Shown in pieces: positions 33,105-42,181 of a DNA stretch of 49,292 nt. Each line of letters begins with the position of its first letter. Within the stretch, counting starts at the first letter, position 1. Position numbers and translations under genes: made by a program. Source of the stretch: an uncultured Alphaproteobacteria bacterium. Its GTDB lineage: Bacteria > Pseudomonadota > Alphaproteobacteria > HIMB59 > GCA-002718135. The stretch spans positions 1 to 49,292 of the forward strand of contig CACFVT010000005.1 in assembly GCA_902569865.1 (NCBI GenBank). The letters run 5' to 3'. Below the pieces are notes generated by a model. The model saw nothing but the letters and a program-made list of their open reading frames with translations. It was not told the DNA's origin and made no database searches.

Positions 33105-33520
33105 TGATTAAAATTCAAAAAGAAGATTTTAACTCTGAAGAAGAAATAAATAAAATTAAAGATTTACATGAAAATGTAGGAGCCGTATCTTCATTTACAG
33201 GATATGTAAAAAATAAGAATAATAAAAAAAAAGTTAAATCAATAAATTTAGAAGTATATGAAGAAATGGCATATAACCAATTTAAAAAAATTATTAGTGA
33301 AGCTAAGTTAAAATGGCAATTAACTGATTGTTTGATTATTCATCGATATGGTAAGTTAGATGTTAATAGTAAGATTGTTCTTGTTAGTTCCTTCTCTGAG
33401 CATAGAAAAGATAGTTTTGAATCATGCAACTTTTTAATGGATTATCTTAAAAAAGATGCGCCTTTTTGGAAGAACGAATTTTATGATAAAAAAAATGAAT
33501 GGTTGATTAATTATAGCTAG
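33104..33520 (+). CDS. moaE: Molybdopterin synthase catalytic subunit
   Basis: 138 residues. Typical MoaE segments are VGAVSSFTGYVKN (residues about 25-38), LEVYEEMAYNQFKKII, IIHRYGKLDVNSKIVLVS, and DYLKKDAPFWKNEF near the end, with the conserved lysines. It assembles the dithiolene of molybdopterin with MoaD. Convergent with ilvE, sharing 14 bases at the 3' ends. Confidence 0.94.
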   Translation: MIKIQKEDFNSEEEINKIKDLHENVGAVSSFTGYVKNKNNKKKVKSINLEVYEEMAYNQFKKIISEAKLKWQLTDCLIIHRYGKLDVNSKIVLVSSFSEHRKDSFESCNFLMDYLKKDAPFWKNEFYDKKNEWLINYS

Positions 33521-34397
33521 AACTTTTTACCATTTCACTAAAATCACCCATAAATTTAAAAGTAGTTGAATTATCACCTGTAGTAAAATTAACTTCATCT
33601 ATTGATCTAATTGGTGTAATTTCTGCAGCTGTTCCAGTTAAAAAAGCTTCATCATAATTACTAATTTCTTCTGGGAGTATATGTTTTTCAATTATTTTGA
33701 AACCCTGTTCAGTAGTCATCTTTATAACTGCTTGACGTGTAATACCATTTAAAAAACAATCTGGTATTGGTGTATGAATATCTTTATTTTTAATGAAGAA
33801 GATATTAGCCCCAGTTCCTTCGGCTACATAACCCCTATAATCTAACATCAAAGCATCATGATAACCATTCTTTTCTGCAAATTCTTTGGACATTGTGCAT
33901 ATGATATATGGGCCCGAAGCTTTGGCTTCATAAGGAGCAGTGTCTGGTGCTGGTCTTTTCCATGGTGAAGTTATTAATCTTAATCCTGCTTTTCTATCTT
34001 CAATTTTAAAATATGAGGCCCAGTCATCCCAAACAGCAATTGCTACATTTATATTTGATTGTGTTGTTGATATACCCATTTGATCTCCACCTCTCCAAGC
34101 TAATGGTCTTACATAGCAATCTTTGTAGTGCATTTTATTAATTAGTTGTTTTTTTGCTTCATTAATTTCATCTTTAGTAAACGGTATATTAATACCAATT
34201 ATTTTTGCTGAGTTAAAAAATCTGTTTGTGTGTTCTTCTGATTTAAAAATTTTTCCGTTATATGCTCTTTCTCCTTCAAAAACCGCACTAGCATAATGTA
34301 ATCCTTGAGAAATTATATGAGATGTAGCATTAGCCCATGGAATGAATTGACCATTCATCCAAATCCAACCCTCTCTTTTTTCAAAAGATTTGCTCAT
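33507..34397 (-). CDS. ilvE: Branched-chain amino acid aminotransferase
   Basis: Fold-type IV PLP aminotransferase of 296 residues. Signatures are YASAVFEGERAYNGKIF, YVRPLAWRG, KASGPYIICTMSKEFAEKNG, YVAEGTGANIFFIKN and the end LTGTAAEITPIRSI. It makes Val, Leu and Ile from 2-oxo acids and glutamate. The ATG at 34397 lies upstream of a petP-like divergent gene by about 60 bases. An ilvE beside a MarR/OmpR pair is a common alphaproteobacterial order. Confidence 0.92.
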   Translation of the reverse strand: MSKSFEKREGWIWMNGQFIPWANATSHIISQGLHYASAVFEGERAYNGKIFKSEEHTNRFFNSAKIIGINIPFTKDEINEAKKQLINKMHYKDCYVRPLAWRGGDQMGISTTQSNINVAIAVWDDWASYFKIEDRKAGLRLITSPWKRPAPDTAPYEAKASGPYIICTMSKEFAEKNGYHDALMLDYRGYVAEGTGANIFFIKNKDIHTPIPDCFLNGITRQAVIKMTTEQGFKIIEKHILPEEISNYDEAFLTGTAAEITPIRSIDEVNFTTGDNSTTFKFMGDFSEMVKSSSYN

Positions 34398-34458
34398 AAA
34401 TTCCTTCTATAATTTTTTTAATGACAATTGACTATCAGTGATGCATAATTAAGTCAAT

Positions 34459-34944
34459 ATGACTGACCTAAATAGTTTGCTATCGCCATTTTTTTTGAAT
34501 GATAAAGAGATTCGAAAAGTTATCGAACTTCTTTTTTTTTCATATAGAGATTTTACTTCTGGTCCTGATAAAATTTTAGAAAAATTAAACTTTGGGAGAG
34601 CTCATCATAGAATAATATACTTCGTTGGGAAAAAAAATAATATAACCATTAAAGATTTATTATTGGTATTACAAATAACTAAACAGAGTCTTTCAAGGGT
34701 TCTTAATCAATTGGTAAATGAAAAATTTATTATAGTTTCAACTGGCATAGACAAAAGAACAAAAAAATTGTCTCTTACTGAAAAGGGGAAAAAGCTTGAA
34801 AATCAATTATCGACAATACAAATAGATAAAATTAAAAGAGTTATAAATAAATATAGTGAAGAAAATATAAATGGATTTAAAGAAATATTATATGACATGA
34901 TAGAAACAGACAATAAAAAAATATTTCAACAAATAAATGATTAG
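34459..34944 (+). CDS. petP: MarR-family regulator (PetP-like)
   Basis: 161 residues with a winged helix. Residues 60-95 (IKDLLLVLQITKQSLSRVLNQLVNEKFIIVSTG) form the recognition region and DKRTKKLSLTEKGKKL forms the wing. It is followed 2 bases later by an OmpR-type regulator and a kinase. In Rhodobacter this MarR-OmpR pair is named petP-petR and lies upstream of petABC; here petABC is about 10 kb away. Symbol given by this similarity of layout, not by a direct match. Confidence 0.78.
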   Translation: MTDLNSLLSPFFLNDKEIRKVIELLFFSYRDFTSGPDKILEKLNFGRAHHRIIYFVGKKNNITIKDLLLVLQITKQSLSRVLNQLVNEKFIIVSTGIDKRTKKLSLTEKGKKLENQLSTIQIDKIKRVINKYSEENINGFKEILYDMIETDNKKIFQQIND

Positions 34945-34946
34945 AG

Positions 34947-35627
34947 ATGAGCAGAACTATTCTTTTAGTTGATGATGATCGTAGATTGAGAGATTTATTA
35001 AAAGATTATTTAAATGGAAAAAACCTACAAGTATTTACTTGTCAAGATTTCATAGAAGCTAAAGAGGTATTAAAGTTTTTTATTTTTGATCTGGTAATTT
35101 TAGATAGAATGATGCCAAGTGGTGATGGTGTTGATTTGATTTCATTGATAAAAAATAAATCAAATATACCTATTATAATTTTAACAGCTATGGGAGAAGA
35201 TGTTAATAAAATTCATGGCTTAAAAACAGGATCTGATGATTATGTTACAAAACCTTTTGAGCCTGAAGAGCTATATCTTCGTATTAAAAAGTTATTAAAA
35301 TTGTATGAAAATATTAATCAATCTGAATTACGCATTGAATTTGGAGATTATATTTTTAATACAAAGACTCAAGATCTTAAAATAAATAATAATGAAATTT
35401 ATTTAACCGAAGGAGAGCATAACCTTCTTCTAAAATTGATAAATAAAAGAAATCACCTTGTTTCAAGAGAAGAATTAGCTGATGAAGAATTTGATGAAAG
35501 TGAACTCAGAAAAGTAGATGTTGGGATAACGAGATTGCGTCAAAAAATAGAGAAAATTGCAAAAAAACCTCAATTTATTAAAACTATAAGAGGTAAAGGC
35601 TATATGTTAGTTTGCAGAGAAATATGA
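34947..35627 (+). CDS. petR: OmpR-family response regulator (PetR-like)
   Basis: 226 residues. The receiver domain (LLVDDDRRLRDLL, phosphoacceptor D53 in VILDRMMP, K near TKPFEPEEL) is followed by a winged-helix DNA-binding domain with LTEGEHNLLLKL and VDVGITRLRQKIEKI, ending KTIRGKGYMLVC. Its partner kinase overlaps its last bases (ATGA), so the pair is translationally coupled. The regulated genes are unknown; osmotic or respiratory control would fit the family and the PetP neighbour. Confidence 0.92.
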   Translation: MSRTILLVDDDRRLRDLLKDYLNGKNLQVFTCQDFIEAKEVLKFFIFDLVILDRMMPSGDGVDLISLIKNKSNIPIIILTAMGEDVNKIHGLKTGSDDYVTKPFEPEELYLRIKKLLKLYENINQSELRIEFGDYIFNTKTQDLKINNNEIYLTEGEHNLLLKLINKRNHLVSREELADEEFDESELRKVDVGITRLRQKIEKIAKKPQFIKTIRGKGYMLVCREI

Positions 35628-36922
35628 TTTTTAAAAAAATTATTCCGCTATCCCTATTGGGAAGATCAATAATAATTATATTTGTTCCTATAATAGTATT
35701 AGTAATAATTACTTCTATAATTTTTTACCAAACTTCTTGGAATATTATTTCAAAAAGACTAACGGAATCAGTTGTTGCAGACATAAGTGTACTTGTAAAA
35801 CTAATTGATAAAAATCTAGAGTTTGAGACAATACAAATTGCTAAAGAGGATTTTAAAATGACAATTAAAATTGTAGAAAGTGCAAATATAAATAAAACTT
35901 CTTATAAAAAGCAACGAGGTATTTTGTCAAATAGATTAAAACAGTCACTTGTAAATTTAGACATTCCTTTTGCATATGATTTAAGTAATATTGATGATGG
36001 TGTAAAAATAATTTTGCAATTAAAAAAAAATAAATATTTATTAATAAATGTAGATAAAGATAGACTTTATAGTGAAACTGCTTTCGTTTTTTTATTATGG
36101 ATGATATTTGCCTCAATCCTTCTTTTGTTTTTTTCTTACTTTTTTATGAATAAACAAATAAGACCTTTAAAGAGATTGGCAATAATTGCAGAAACATTTG
36201 GTAGAGGATTAGATGCGCCTGAGTTAAAATCTTCAGGAGCATTAGAGATTAGACAAACAACTAATGCATTTAATCAAATGAGAACTAGAATTAAAAGATT
36301 CTTAAAACAACGAACAGACATGCTTGCTGGTGTTAGTCATGATCTTCGTACACCTCTAACAAGAATGAAGCTGCAATTATCACTTTTAAAAGATCAAAAA
36401 GCTAAAAAAGAATTGGAGTTAGATATAAATGAAATGACTGCCATGCTTGATAGTTATGTAAGTTTTGTTAGATCAGAAACCCCTGAACCGATTGAGAATA
36501 TTAATTTAAATAAATTAATTAAAGATATAATAAAAAACATAGATTTTGAGAAACATAGCATTAGGTTCATAGAAAAAAATATAATCAAAACTTCTGGCAG
36601 ACCTTTACAATTAAAGCGTGCTATACAAAATATAATTGATAATTCTATAAGATATTCAAATAAATTAAATATTGAAATATTTTTAAATGATGATGGTTGT
36701 GTAATAGTAATTGAGGATAATGGCCCAGGAATACCTATTAAGAATTATGAAGATGTATTTAAGCCTTTTTTTTCATTAGATCCATCTCGGAATAAACTAA
36801 AGGGAGAAAGTGGATTAGGCTTATCTATTACAAGAGATATTATAAGGGCGCATGGAGGTGAAATAAAATTATCAAAATCAAGTTATGGTGGCTTAAAATC
36901 TATTATTCAACTTCCAATTTAA
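35624..36922 (+). CDS. Sensor histidine kinase (EnvZ-like)
   Basis: About 432 residues from the ATG at 35624, which overlaps the petR stop (ATGA); a TTG at 35612 would add four residues but has no better RBS. Two transmembrane helices (about 14-36 and 150-175) flank a sensor domain of roughly 110 residues. Then come HAMP, HisKA with the phosphorylated His in GVSHDLRTPLTRMK (about residue 239) and HATPase_c with NIIDNSIRYS, EDNGPGIP and GESGLGLSI. It signals to the PetR-like regulator. Its C-terminus overlaps the convergent csaA by 4 bases. Confidence 0.92.
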   Translation: MIFKKIIPLSLLGRSIIIIFVPIIVLVIITSIIFYQTSWNIISKRLTESVVADISVLVKLIDKNLEFETIQIAKEDFKMTIKIVESANINKTSYKKQRGILSNRLKQSLVNLDIPFAYDLSNIDDGVKIILQLKKNKYLLINVDKDRLYSETAFVFLLWMIFASILLLFFSYFFMNKQIRPLKRLAIIAETFGRGLDAPELKSSGALEIRQTTNAFNQMRTRIKRFLKQRTDMLAGVSHDLRTPLTRMKLQLSLLKDQKAKKELELDINEMTAMLDSYVSFVRSETPEPIENINLNKLIKDIIKNIDFEKHSIRFIEKNIIKTSGRPLQLKRAIQNIIDNSIRYSNKLNIEIFLNDDGCVIVIEDNGPGIPIKNYEDVFKPFFSLDPSRNKLKGESGLGLSITRDIIRAHGGEIKLSKSSYGGLKSIIQLPI

Positions 36923-37260
36923 AAGAGTTTGCCTCCGTTAGGTATAATTTTATTTGGCTCAATAAGTATAGGTTCTTTAGAATGATCTGGAAATCCAAGA
37001 ACCAAGACTTCAGAAGTTAAATTTCCAATTTGTTTTGTTTCAAAATTAACCACAGCTGCGATTTGCTTATTTATTAAATCTTCTGGTTTATAATTTTTAA
37101 TAAGCTGAGCAGAACTTTTTTTAATTCCAATTTCTTCGCCAAAATCAATTTTTAATACAATTGAAGGGTTATTAAGTTTTAAATTTTCTTCAGCTGAAAT
37201 AATAGTTCCGACCCTAATATCTACTAACTCAAATGCTTTATATGAAATAATATTAGTCAA
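36919..37260 (-). CDS. csaA: CsaA-type tRNA-binding/chaperone protein
   Basis: 113 residues, one OB-fold EMAP-II-like tRNA-binding domain. Typical are FELVDIRVGTIISAEE near the N-terminus, LKIDFGEEIGIKKSSAQLIKNY, and QIAAVVNFETKQIGNLTSEVLVLGF. Known CsaA proteins bind tRNA and act as a secretion chaperone in bacteria lacking SecB. Its start overlaps the stop of the COQ9 gene by 4 bases, so it forms a small operon with COQ9 and proC. Confidence 0.9.
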   Translation of the reverse strand: MTNIISYKAFELVDIRVGTIISAEENLKLNNPSIVLKIDFGEEIGIKKSSAQLIKNYKPEDLINKQIAAVVNFETKQIGNLTSEVLVLGFPDHSKEPILIEPNKIIPNGGKLF

Positions 37261-37802
37261 TTTAAATACTTACCAAATTTCTCAGCTTGATCTAAATTTT
37301 TATCAAGAGCATTCATTGTTTTTTCTAAAGATAAAGTATTATCTCCAACCCATGCATAAAATGTTAACAAATATACTATAAATAGTCCCTTTAATCTTAG
37401 CGACCCTTTTAAGCCATTAACATTGAAGTTTGCTAATTCTGCTGTAACTATCATGCTTTCAAGAAAAGATGGGAATAGGTTTAAAAAATTATTAGGAGAT
37501 TTTTTTAATGCTTCATAAATTTTTATAAAAGAAATTCTATTTTGTTGAAGAATATCAAATCTCATCATTAAAACCTCAAATAACATATCTTTAGTAGTAG
37601 AGTTTTCTAAATATTTTGTTTGTTCTACTAAAATACTGTCTACGTACCTATTTAAGTTTTTTAGTAAATCATTCTTTGTATTTATATATTTTTTTTTTTT
37701 AATATTTTTTACAAGCACATCATCTAAAGATAATTTACTCCAGGATTTATTAGTTAATTTTTTTAGAGTAATTTCAGCAATTTTTTTTTCTACATCTATC
37801 AT
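37257..37802 (-). CDS. coq9: COQ9-family ubiquinone biosynthesis accessory protein
   Basis: 181 residues of mostly helix, matching the alphaproteobacterial COQ9 family (RpsU-divergent). SWSKLSLDDVLVK is its N-terminal TetR-like region, and YLLTFYAWVGDNTLSLEKTMNALDKNLDQAE is the C-terminal lipid-binding helix. It assists Coq7-type hydroxylation in ubiquinone synthesis. Its ATG overlaps the proC stop by one base. Nearby ubiK and cytochrome bc1 genes suit the quinone theme. Confidence 0.88.
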   Translation of the reverse strand: MIDVEKKIAEITLKKLTNKSWSKLSLDDVLVKNIKKKKYINTKNDLLKNLNRYVDSILVEQTKYLENSTTKDMLFEVLMMRFDILQQNRISFIKIYEALKKSPNNFLNLFPSFLESMIVTAELANFNVNGLKGSLRLKGLFIVYLLTFYAWVGDNTLSLEKTMNALDKNLDQAEKFGKYLN

Positions 37803-38617
37803 TAATTTTTATTAGCTAATATTTTTGCTTTTTTGTAAGCTGACATATAAGTTTTATAAATAATTTTATCTATATTATTATTTTTTAAATTTTTTAAACC
37901 AGCTTCTGTTGTACCCCCTTTAACTGCAATTGATTTTTCTAAATCATATGGTTCTTGTTTTGTCTCTTGCATTAAATAAATAGATCCTAAGATAGTTGTT
38001 AAAACTAATTCTCTAGATTGTTTTTTAGAAAATCCTAATTTCTGTGCAGCCTTTTCAAAAGAATTAATTAATGCATAGACATAACCAGGTCCACTTCCAG
38101 AAACTGCTGTAGCTTTATCAATTTGACTTTCATTATTAAGCCATAATGTTTTTCCAACTTTCAAAAAAAGTTGATTAATAGTTTTTTTATTTTTATTACT
38201 TAAGTTATTAGTTGAAACAAAGCACGATATGCCATTTCTAATTAGGGCTGGCATATTTGGCATTATTCTGACAAATTGATTTGCATTTTTAAGGCGTTTT
38301 TGAAAAAAAATTATTTTTTTTCCCGCAATAATGCTACTTATTATTGAATTTTTTTTAAATTCAAAATCTTTATATTCAGATAAAACTCTATGAGCAATTT
38401 GTGGTTTAACTGCAAAAATAATTATATCAAATTTATTTATTTCTTTTTGTATTGGTGCTTTATTTAGAATGTCAATTTTCTTATTATTAAATTTATTTTT
38501 TAATTTTTTAAAATTGAACGGATCTACAACTGTAAAAGAATATGAATTTAAATTTAACCAAGACTTAACTAATGCAGTGCCCATGTGGCCACATCCTACT
38601 AATAAAACTTTATTCAT
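37802..38617 (-). CDS. proC: Pyrroline-5-carboxylate reductase
   Basis: Last step of proline synthesis: NAD(P)H reduction of pyrroline-5-carboxylate. 271 residues. The Rossmann motif VGCGHMGTALVKSWL (residues 7-21), then VKPQIAHRVLSEY, then VRIMPNMPALI, and the C-terminal signature GSGPGYVYALI and KGGTTEAGLKNL are all present. It heads the operon proC-COQ9-csaA. Full length for the family. Confidence 0.95.
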   Translation of the reverse strand: MNKVLLVGCGHMGTALVKSWLNLNSYSFTVVDPFNFKKLKNKFNNKKIDILNKAPIQKEINKFDIIIFAVKPQIAHRVLSEYKDFEFKKNSIISSIIAGKKIIFFQKRLKNANQFVRIMPNMPALIRNGISCFVSTNNLSNKNKKTINQLFLKVGKTLWLNNESQIDKATAVSGSGPGYVYALINSFEKAAQKLGFSKKQSRELVLTTILGSIYLMQETKQEPYDLEKSIAVKGGTTEAGLKNLKNNNIDKIIYKTYMSAYKKAKILANKN

Positions 38618-38660
38618 AATTTATTATTAATTATACTTTTTAAAAAAAATATATAGTTTT

Positions 38661-39149
38661 TTAGGCTGAACCAATAACTTCAAAGTTAGTAAATTCTAAG
38701 GACTCTAAAGGTTCAATATCATGAAATAGCGTCTGCTGGAATGATGGGTAATATTTTTCACATTCATATATTGAAATATCAACTAAATTTTCTAATTTTT
38801 TATGTAAAAAATCACTATCTGAATCAGACAAAATAGTATGACGAAATGCAGGAATTCCATTTTTACTTGTAATATCAAAATGACCTAGCCATAGTTTTTC
38901 ATTTATTAAACCAATTAATTCATAAGCTTTAATAATTTTGGATTGAGGATATTTTAAATCAAAAGTTATAGTGAAACTTATAGCTCTTATATTTTCAGAC
39001 CATGTGAAATACAGTCTATATTGACACCATTTTGAGTCAATATCGGCAACTAATTCATAATCATCTGCTCTACTAAAACTCCAATTCTTCTCATAAATAA
39101 CGTCCTCAACTATATCTATTGGATTTAAATGTATATTTTCAATATCCAT
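38661..39149 (-). CDS. YbjN-domain protein
   Basis: 162 residues. The pattern NWSFSRADDYELVADIDSKWCQYRLYFTW, then LYFTWSENIRAISFTITFD, then GLINEKLWLGHFDITSKNGIPAFRHTI is that of the YbjN superfamily (type III-secretion-chaperone-like fold). The role in alphaproteobacteria is not defined; it usually precedes proC in the same order seen here (YbjN then ProC). It lies 43 bases before proC and is likely its operon leader. Confidence 0.85.
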   Translation of the reverse strand: MDIENIHLNPIDIVEDVIYEKNWSFSRADDYELVADIDSKWCQYRLYFTWSENIRAISFTITFDLKYPQSKIIKAYELIGLINEKLWLGHFDITSKNGIPAFRHTILSDSDSDFLHKKLENLVDISIYECEKYYPSFQQTLFHDIEPLESLEFTNFEVIGSA

Positions 39150-39255
39150 ACTTTATCTAGTATTTTATTTTTATTAACTACTAGATGTAGTCTTACTAAA
39201 TTAGTATGATGTTTCGCAAGTTAAATAAGTAAATTAAGGTAAAAAATGTGAATAA

Positions 39256-39537
39256 TTAAGGTTTTTTAGTCTTTTTTTTTCTTGGAGTAGTTTTTTTCTT
39301 TTTTTTAGTACTTGTTTTCCTAGTATTTTTTAATTTTTCATTATCAATTATTGATTTTTGGACAATTCTTTTAAGAGAATCAAATTCATCTCTTTTAACA
39401 AGATTCATTTTATTAATAACTTTATCAACCCTTAAAGAAACCATTGTTTCAATTTCTTTTCTTAGGCTTGATAAGGTACTCATTGCATCAACGGCAAATT
39501 TTGATAAATCTGATAAAATTCTGCTTTTATTAACCAT
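39256..39537 (-). CDS. ubiK: UbiK-like ubiquinone biosynthesis accessory factor
   Basis: 93 residues. The first 70 fit the BMFP/UbiK family: a short amphipathic helix (LSDLSKFAVDAMSTLSSLRKEI) and a coiled coil (VKRDEFDSLKRIVQKSI). The last 25 residues are a Lys/Thr-rich tail (TRKTSTKKKKKTTPRKKK) unlike most homologues, likely to bind nucleic acid or membrane lipid. Divergent from lgt by 25 bases. UbiK organises the Ubi complex with UbiJ. Confidence 0.8.
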   Translation of the reverse strand: MVNKSRILSDLSKFAVDAMSTLSSLRKEIETMVSLRVDKVINKMNLVKRDEFDSLKRIVQKSIIDNEKLKNTRKTSTKKKKKTTPRKKKTKKP

Positions 39538-39562
39538 AATATAGTAACCTATTTAAAATATA

Positions 39563-40339
39563 ATGATTTTAATTCAACCTTCAATAGATCCCATAATTAT
39601 TTCTTTAGGATTTATAGATATTCGTTGGTATAGCATTTCATACATCTTAGCTTTTGTTTTTGGATCAATATTAATTAAGCAATTTAATAGAAAGTCATAT
39701 AATTTACTTTCAAATGTTCAAATTGATAGATTTTTTATTTGGGCAGTTATAGGTGTAATAATTGGAGGCAGAATAGGTTATGTGCTTTTTTATCAAACAA
39801 ATTTATTATTTTTAAAACCTTTATATATATTTGAAATATGGAAAGGAGGTATGTCATTTCACGGAGGATTAATTGGCATAATCTTTTCAATCTATCTTTT
39901 TTCAATAAAAAATAGTGTTAAATTTTTTTATTTGTCAGATTTAGTTTCAATAGTTGCGCCTATTGGTTTGTTCTTAGGTAGAATGTCTAATTTTATAAAC
40001 ACAGAATTATATGGCAGAGTTACAGATTTTCCTTTTGCAATTATTTACCCTGAAATTGATAATAATCCAAGACATCCTTCACAATTATACGAATCATTTT
40101 TTGAAGGAATATTTTTATTTTTTATTTTATTTGTTTACTTCAATAGTAATCCAAAAAAATATTTGATAGGAAACATAAGTGCATTATTTTTAATTATATA
40201 TTCAATTTTTAGATTTTTAATTGAGTATTTAAGAGAGCCTGATTTACACTTGGGTTTATTTTTTAATTACTTCACTATGGGACAGCTTTTATGTATCCCC
40301 CTATTTTTTGCTGGTTTGATAATTTTATTTCGTAAATGA
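39563..40339 (+). CDS. lgt: Prolipoprotein diacylglyceryl transferase
   Basis: Adds diacylglycerol to the lipobox cysteine of prolipoproteins at the inner membrane. 258 residues with about seven helices. Conserved segments are ISYILAFVFG, GRIGYVLFYQ, GGMSFHGGLIG and the signature GRMSNFINTELYGR, and the end HPSQLYESFFEG is intact. Its TGA overlaps the next gene's ATG. It starts the operon lgt-midA-pgeF. Confidence 0.96.
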   Translation: MILIQPSIDPIIISLGFIDIRWYSISYILAFVFGSILIKQFNRKSYNLLSNVQIDRFFIWAVIGVIIGGRIGYVLFYQTNLLFLKPLYIFEIWKGGMSFHGGLIGIIFSIYLFSIKNSVKFFYLSDLVSIVAPIGLFLGRMSNFINTELYGRVTDFPFAIIYPEIDNNPRHPSQLYESFFEGIFLFFILFVYFNSNPKKYLIGNISALFLIIYSIFRFLIEYLREPDLHLGLFFNYFTMGQLLCIPLFFAGLIILFRK

Positions 40340-41382
40340 AAATTAAAGAAATAATTATTTCAGAAATTAAAAAAAATAAGAAAATTGACGTTAGTAAGTT
40401 TATAGAATTTTGTCTGTATGGAGATGATGGGTATTATATTAAAAATGATGCAATAGGGGCAAAAAATGATTTTATAACTTCTCCTGAAATATCTCAAATG
40501 TTTGGAGAAATGCTTGCTGTTTTTTTAATAAATTACTGGAATAAAAATATTAAGAAGGAATTTAATTTAATTGAATTAGGACCAGGGACAGGAACTTTAA
40601 TTGTTGATATTTTACGAACGGCAGCTGAAAATAAAAAATTTCTTAATGAAATTAATCTTACGCTTATAGAAAAAAATAAAAATTTAATAATTAAACAAAA
40701 AAATAATTTACGTAATATAAATTTTTATTCAGCTAACTGGGCTAAAGATATTGATATCAAGAAAAATAATAGGCCTTCGATTATATATTCTAATGAATTC
40801 TTTGACTGCTTTCCAATTAGACAATTTTATAAAAAAAATAAATGGTATGAAAAATATATAAAATATAATGAAACACAAAAAATATTTAATTTCATATCGG
40901 AAGAGGTTGATAATATAAAAATTTTAGATAAACTAGAGAAATTTAATGATGTAGCTGTTGCAGAAATTTCAGATGCTAGAAAAAAATATTTTGAATTAGT
41001 ATGTAAACATATAAAAAAAAATAGTGGAGTTTGCATAACTATTGATTATGGTTATAGAGAACCGCCTAAATATTTCTCTTTACAAACAATTTATAATCAT
41101 AACAAAACCCATTTATTCGAAAATTTAGGGAATCAAGATATTACAGCTCATGTAAATTTTGATGAATTAATGAGTATTGCTTATAAATACGAATTAAAAA
41201 TAGACTTATTCTGTAATCAAAAAGATTTTTTAAATGGTTGTGGCTTAAAAGAAAGAAAAGAGGAATTACAAAAAAATAAAAATGAAAAAACTTTTAAAAA
41301 AATAGAATTAGATTATCAGCGTCTAACAAATAAATCTCAAATGGGAGAAATTTTCAAAGTTTTAGTAATTTCATGTCTTTAA
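40336..41382 (+). CDS. midA: MidA/NDUFAF7-family SAM-dependent methyltransferase
   Basis: 348 residues of the DUF185 (COG1565) family. Typical are DFITSPEISQMFGEMLAVFL (about residues 44-63), ELGPGTGTLIVDILR as the SAM motif (about 82-96), SNEFFDCFPIRQF and TIDYG near 240. The mitochondrial relative methylates an arginine of a complex I subunit and is needed for its assembly; the bacterial target is likely NuoD, by homology. Start overlaps lgt (ATGA) and its end overlaps pgeF by 10 bases. Confidence 0.88.
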   Translation: MKIKEIIISEIKKNKKIDVSKFIEFCLYGDDGYYIKNDAIGAKNDFITSPEISQMFGEMLAVFLINYWNKNIKKEFNLIELGPGTGTLIVDILRTAAENKKFLNEINLTLIEKNKNLIIKQKNNLRNINFYSANWAKDIDIKKNNRPSIIYSNEFFDCFPIRQFYKKNKWYEKYIKYNETQKIFNFISEEVDNIKILDKLEKFNDVAVAEISDARKKYFELVCKHIKKNSGVCITIDYGYREPPKYFSLQTIYNHNKTHLFENLGNQDITAHVNFDELMSIAYKYELKIDLFCNQKDFLNGCGLKERKEELQKNKNEKTFKKIELDYQRLTNKSQMGEIFKVLVISCL

Positions 41383-42137
41383 ATAAAAATTATTATAGTA
41401 TTAAAAACAGCAAAATAAATCATGGTTTTTTTAACAGGTTGTATGGTTTCTCTAAAAAAGAATTTAAATCTTTAAATTGCAGTTTATCTAATGGAGACAA
41501 TAAAAAACTAGTTTATAAAAATAGACTTAAAGCCTTAAGACAATTAAAATTACACAAAAAAAAATTAATATTGGTTAATCAAATCCATTCTTCTAAAGTA
41601 ATTAAAATTACAAAATCTAATCTTAATAAAAAAATAGAAGCTGATGGAATAATTACTTCCTTAAGTAATGTGGTCTTAGGAATATTAACTGCTGATTGTG
41701 CTCCAATTTTTATCTATGATAATAAAGCTAGATTTGTATGCTGTTTACATTCAGGTTGGAAAGGAGCATTAAAAAATATTTCTAAAAATGCAATAAAACT
41801 ATTTGATAACCAAAATATTGATAGAGGAAATCTAACTGCTATAATTGGGCCTTGTTTAGGGGCAAAAAATTATGAAGTGGATAGAAGTTTTAAAAAAAAA
41901 TTCTGTAAAAAAAATTCTAGTTATTCAAGATTTTTTAGAAAAAAAAATAATATGAAATATTTTTTTAATCTTAGAGGATTAATAAAGTATCAATTAAAAG
42001 AATTGGGTTTAAAAAAAATACATAATGTTAATTTGGATACTTATTCAAACAAAAGTCTATTTTTTAGTTATCGAAGATCTTTCCACAATGATAAAAAAAC
42101 TACTGGAAGGCTGATTAATTTGATCTCAATTACTTAA
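41373..42137 (+). CDS. pgeF: Laccase-domain purine nucleoside phosphorylase-like protein (YfiH family)
   Basis: 254 residues of the LACC1/YfiH family. The zinc site is visible in VNQIHSSKVIKI (about residue 68), TADCAPIFIYD (about 108) and LHSGWKGALKNI (about 126). Family members include multifunctional purine enzymes and PgeF, which edits peptidoglycan precursors in E. coli. Third in lgt-midA-pgeF. The exact activity is unknown here. The segment between it and prs is 44 bases. Confidence 0.9.
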   Translation: MSLNKNYYSIKNSKINHGFFNRLYGFSKKEFKSLNCSLSNGDNKKLVYKNRLKALRQLKLHKKKLILVNQIHSSKVIKITKSNLNKKIEADGIITSLSNVVLGILTADCAPIFIYDNKARFVCCLHSGWKGALKNISKNAIKLFDNQNIDRGNLTAIIGPCLGAKNYEVDRSFKKKFCKKNSSYSRFFRKKNNMKYFFNLRGLIKYQLKELGLKKIHNVNLDTYSNKSLFFSYRRSFHNDKKTTGRLINLISIT

Positions 42138-42181
42138 TGGTTGATCTATTTATATACTTATATATTGATAAAAAATATTAA

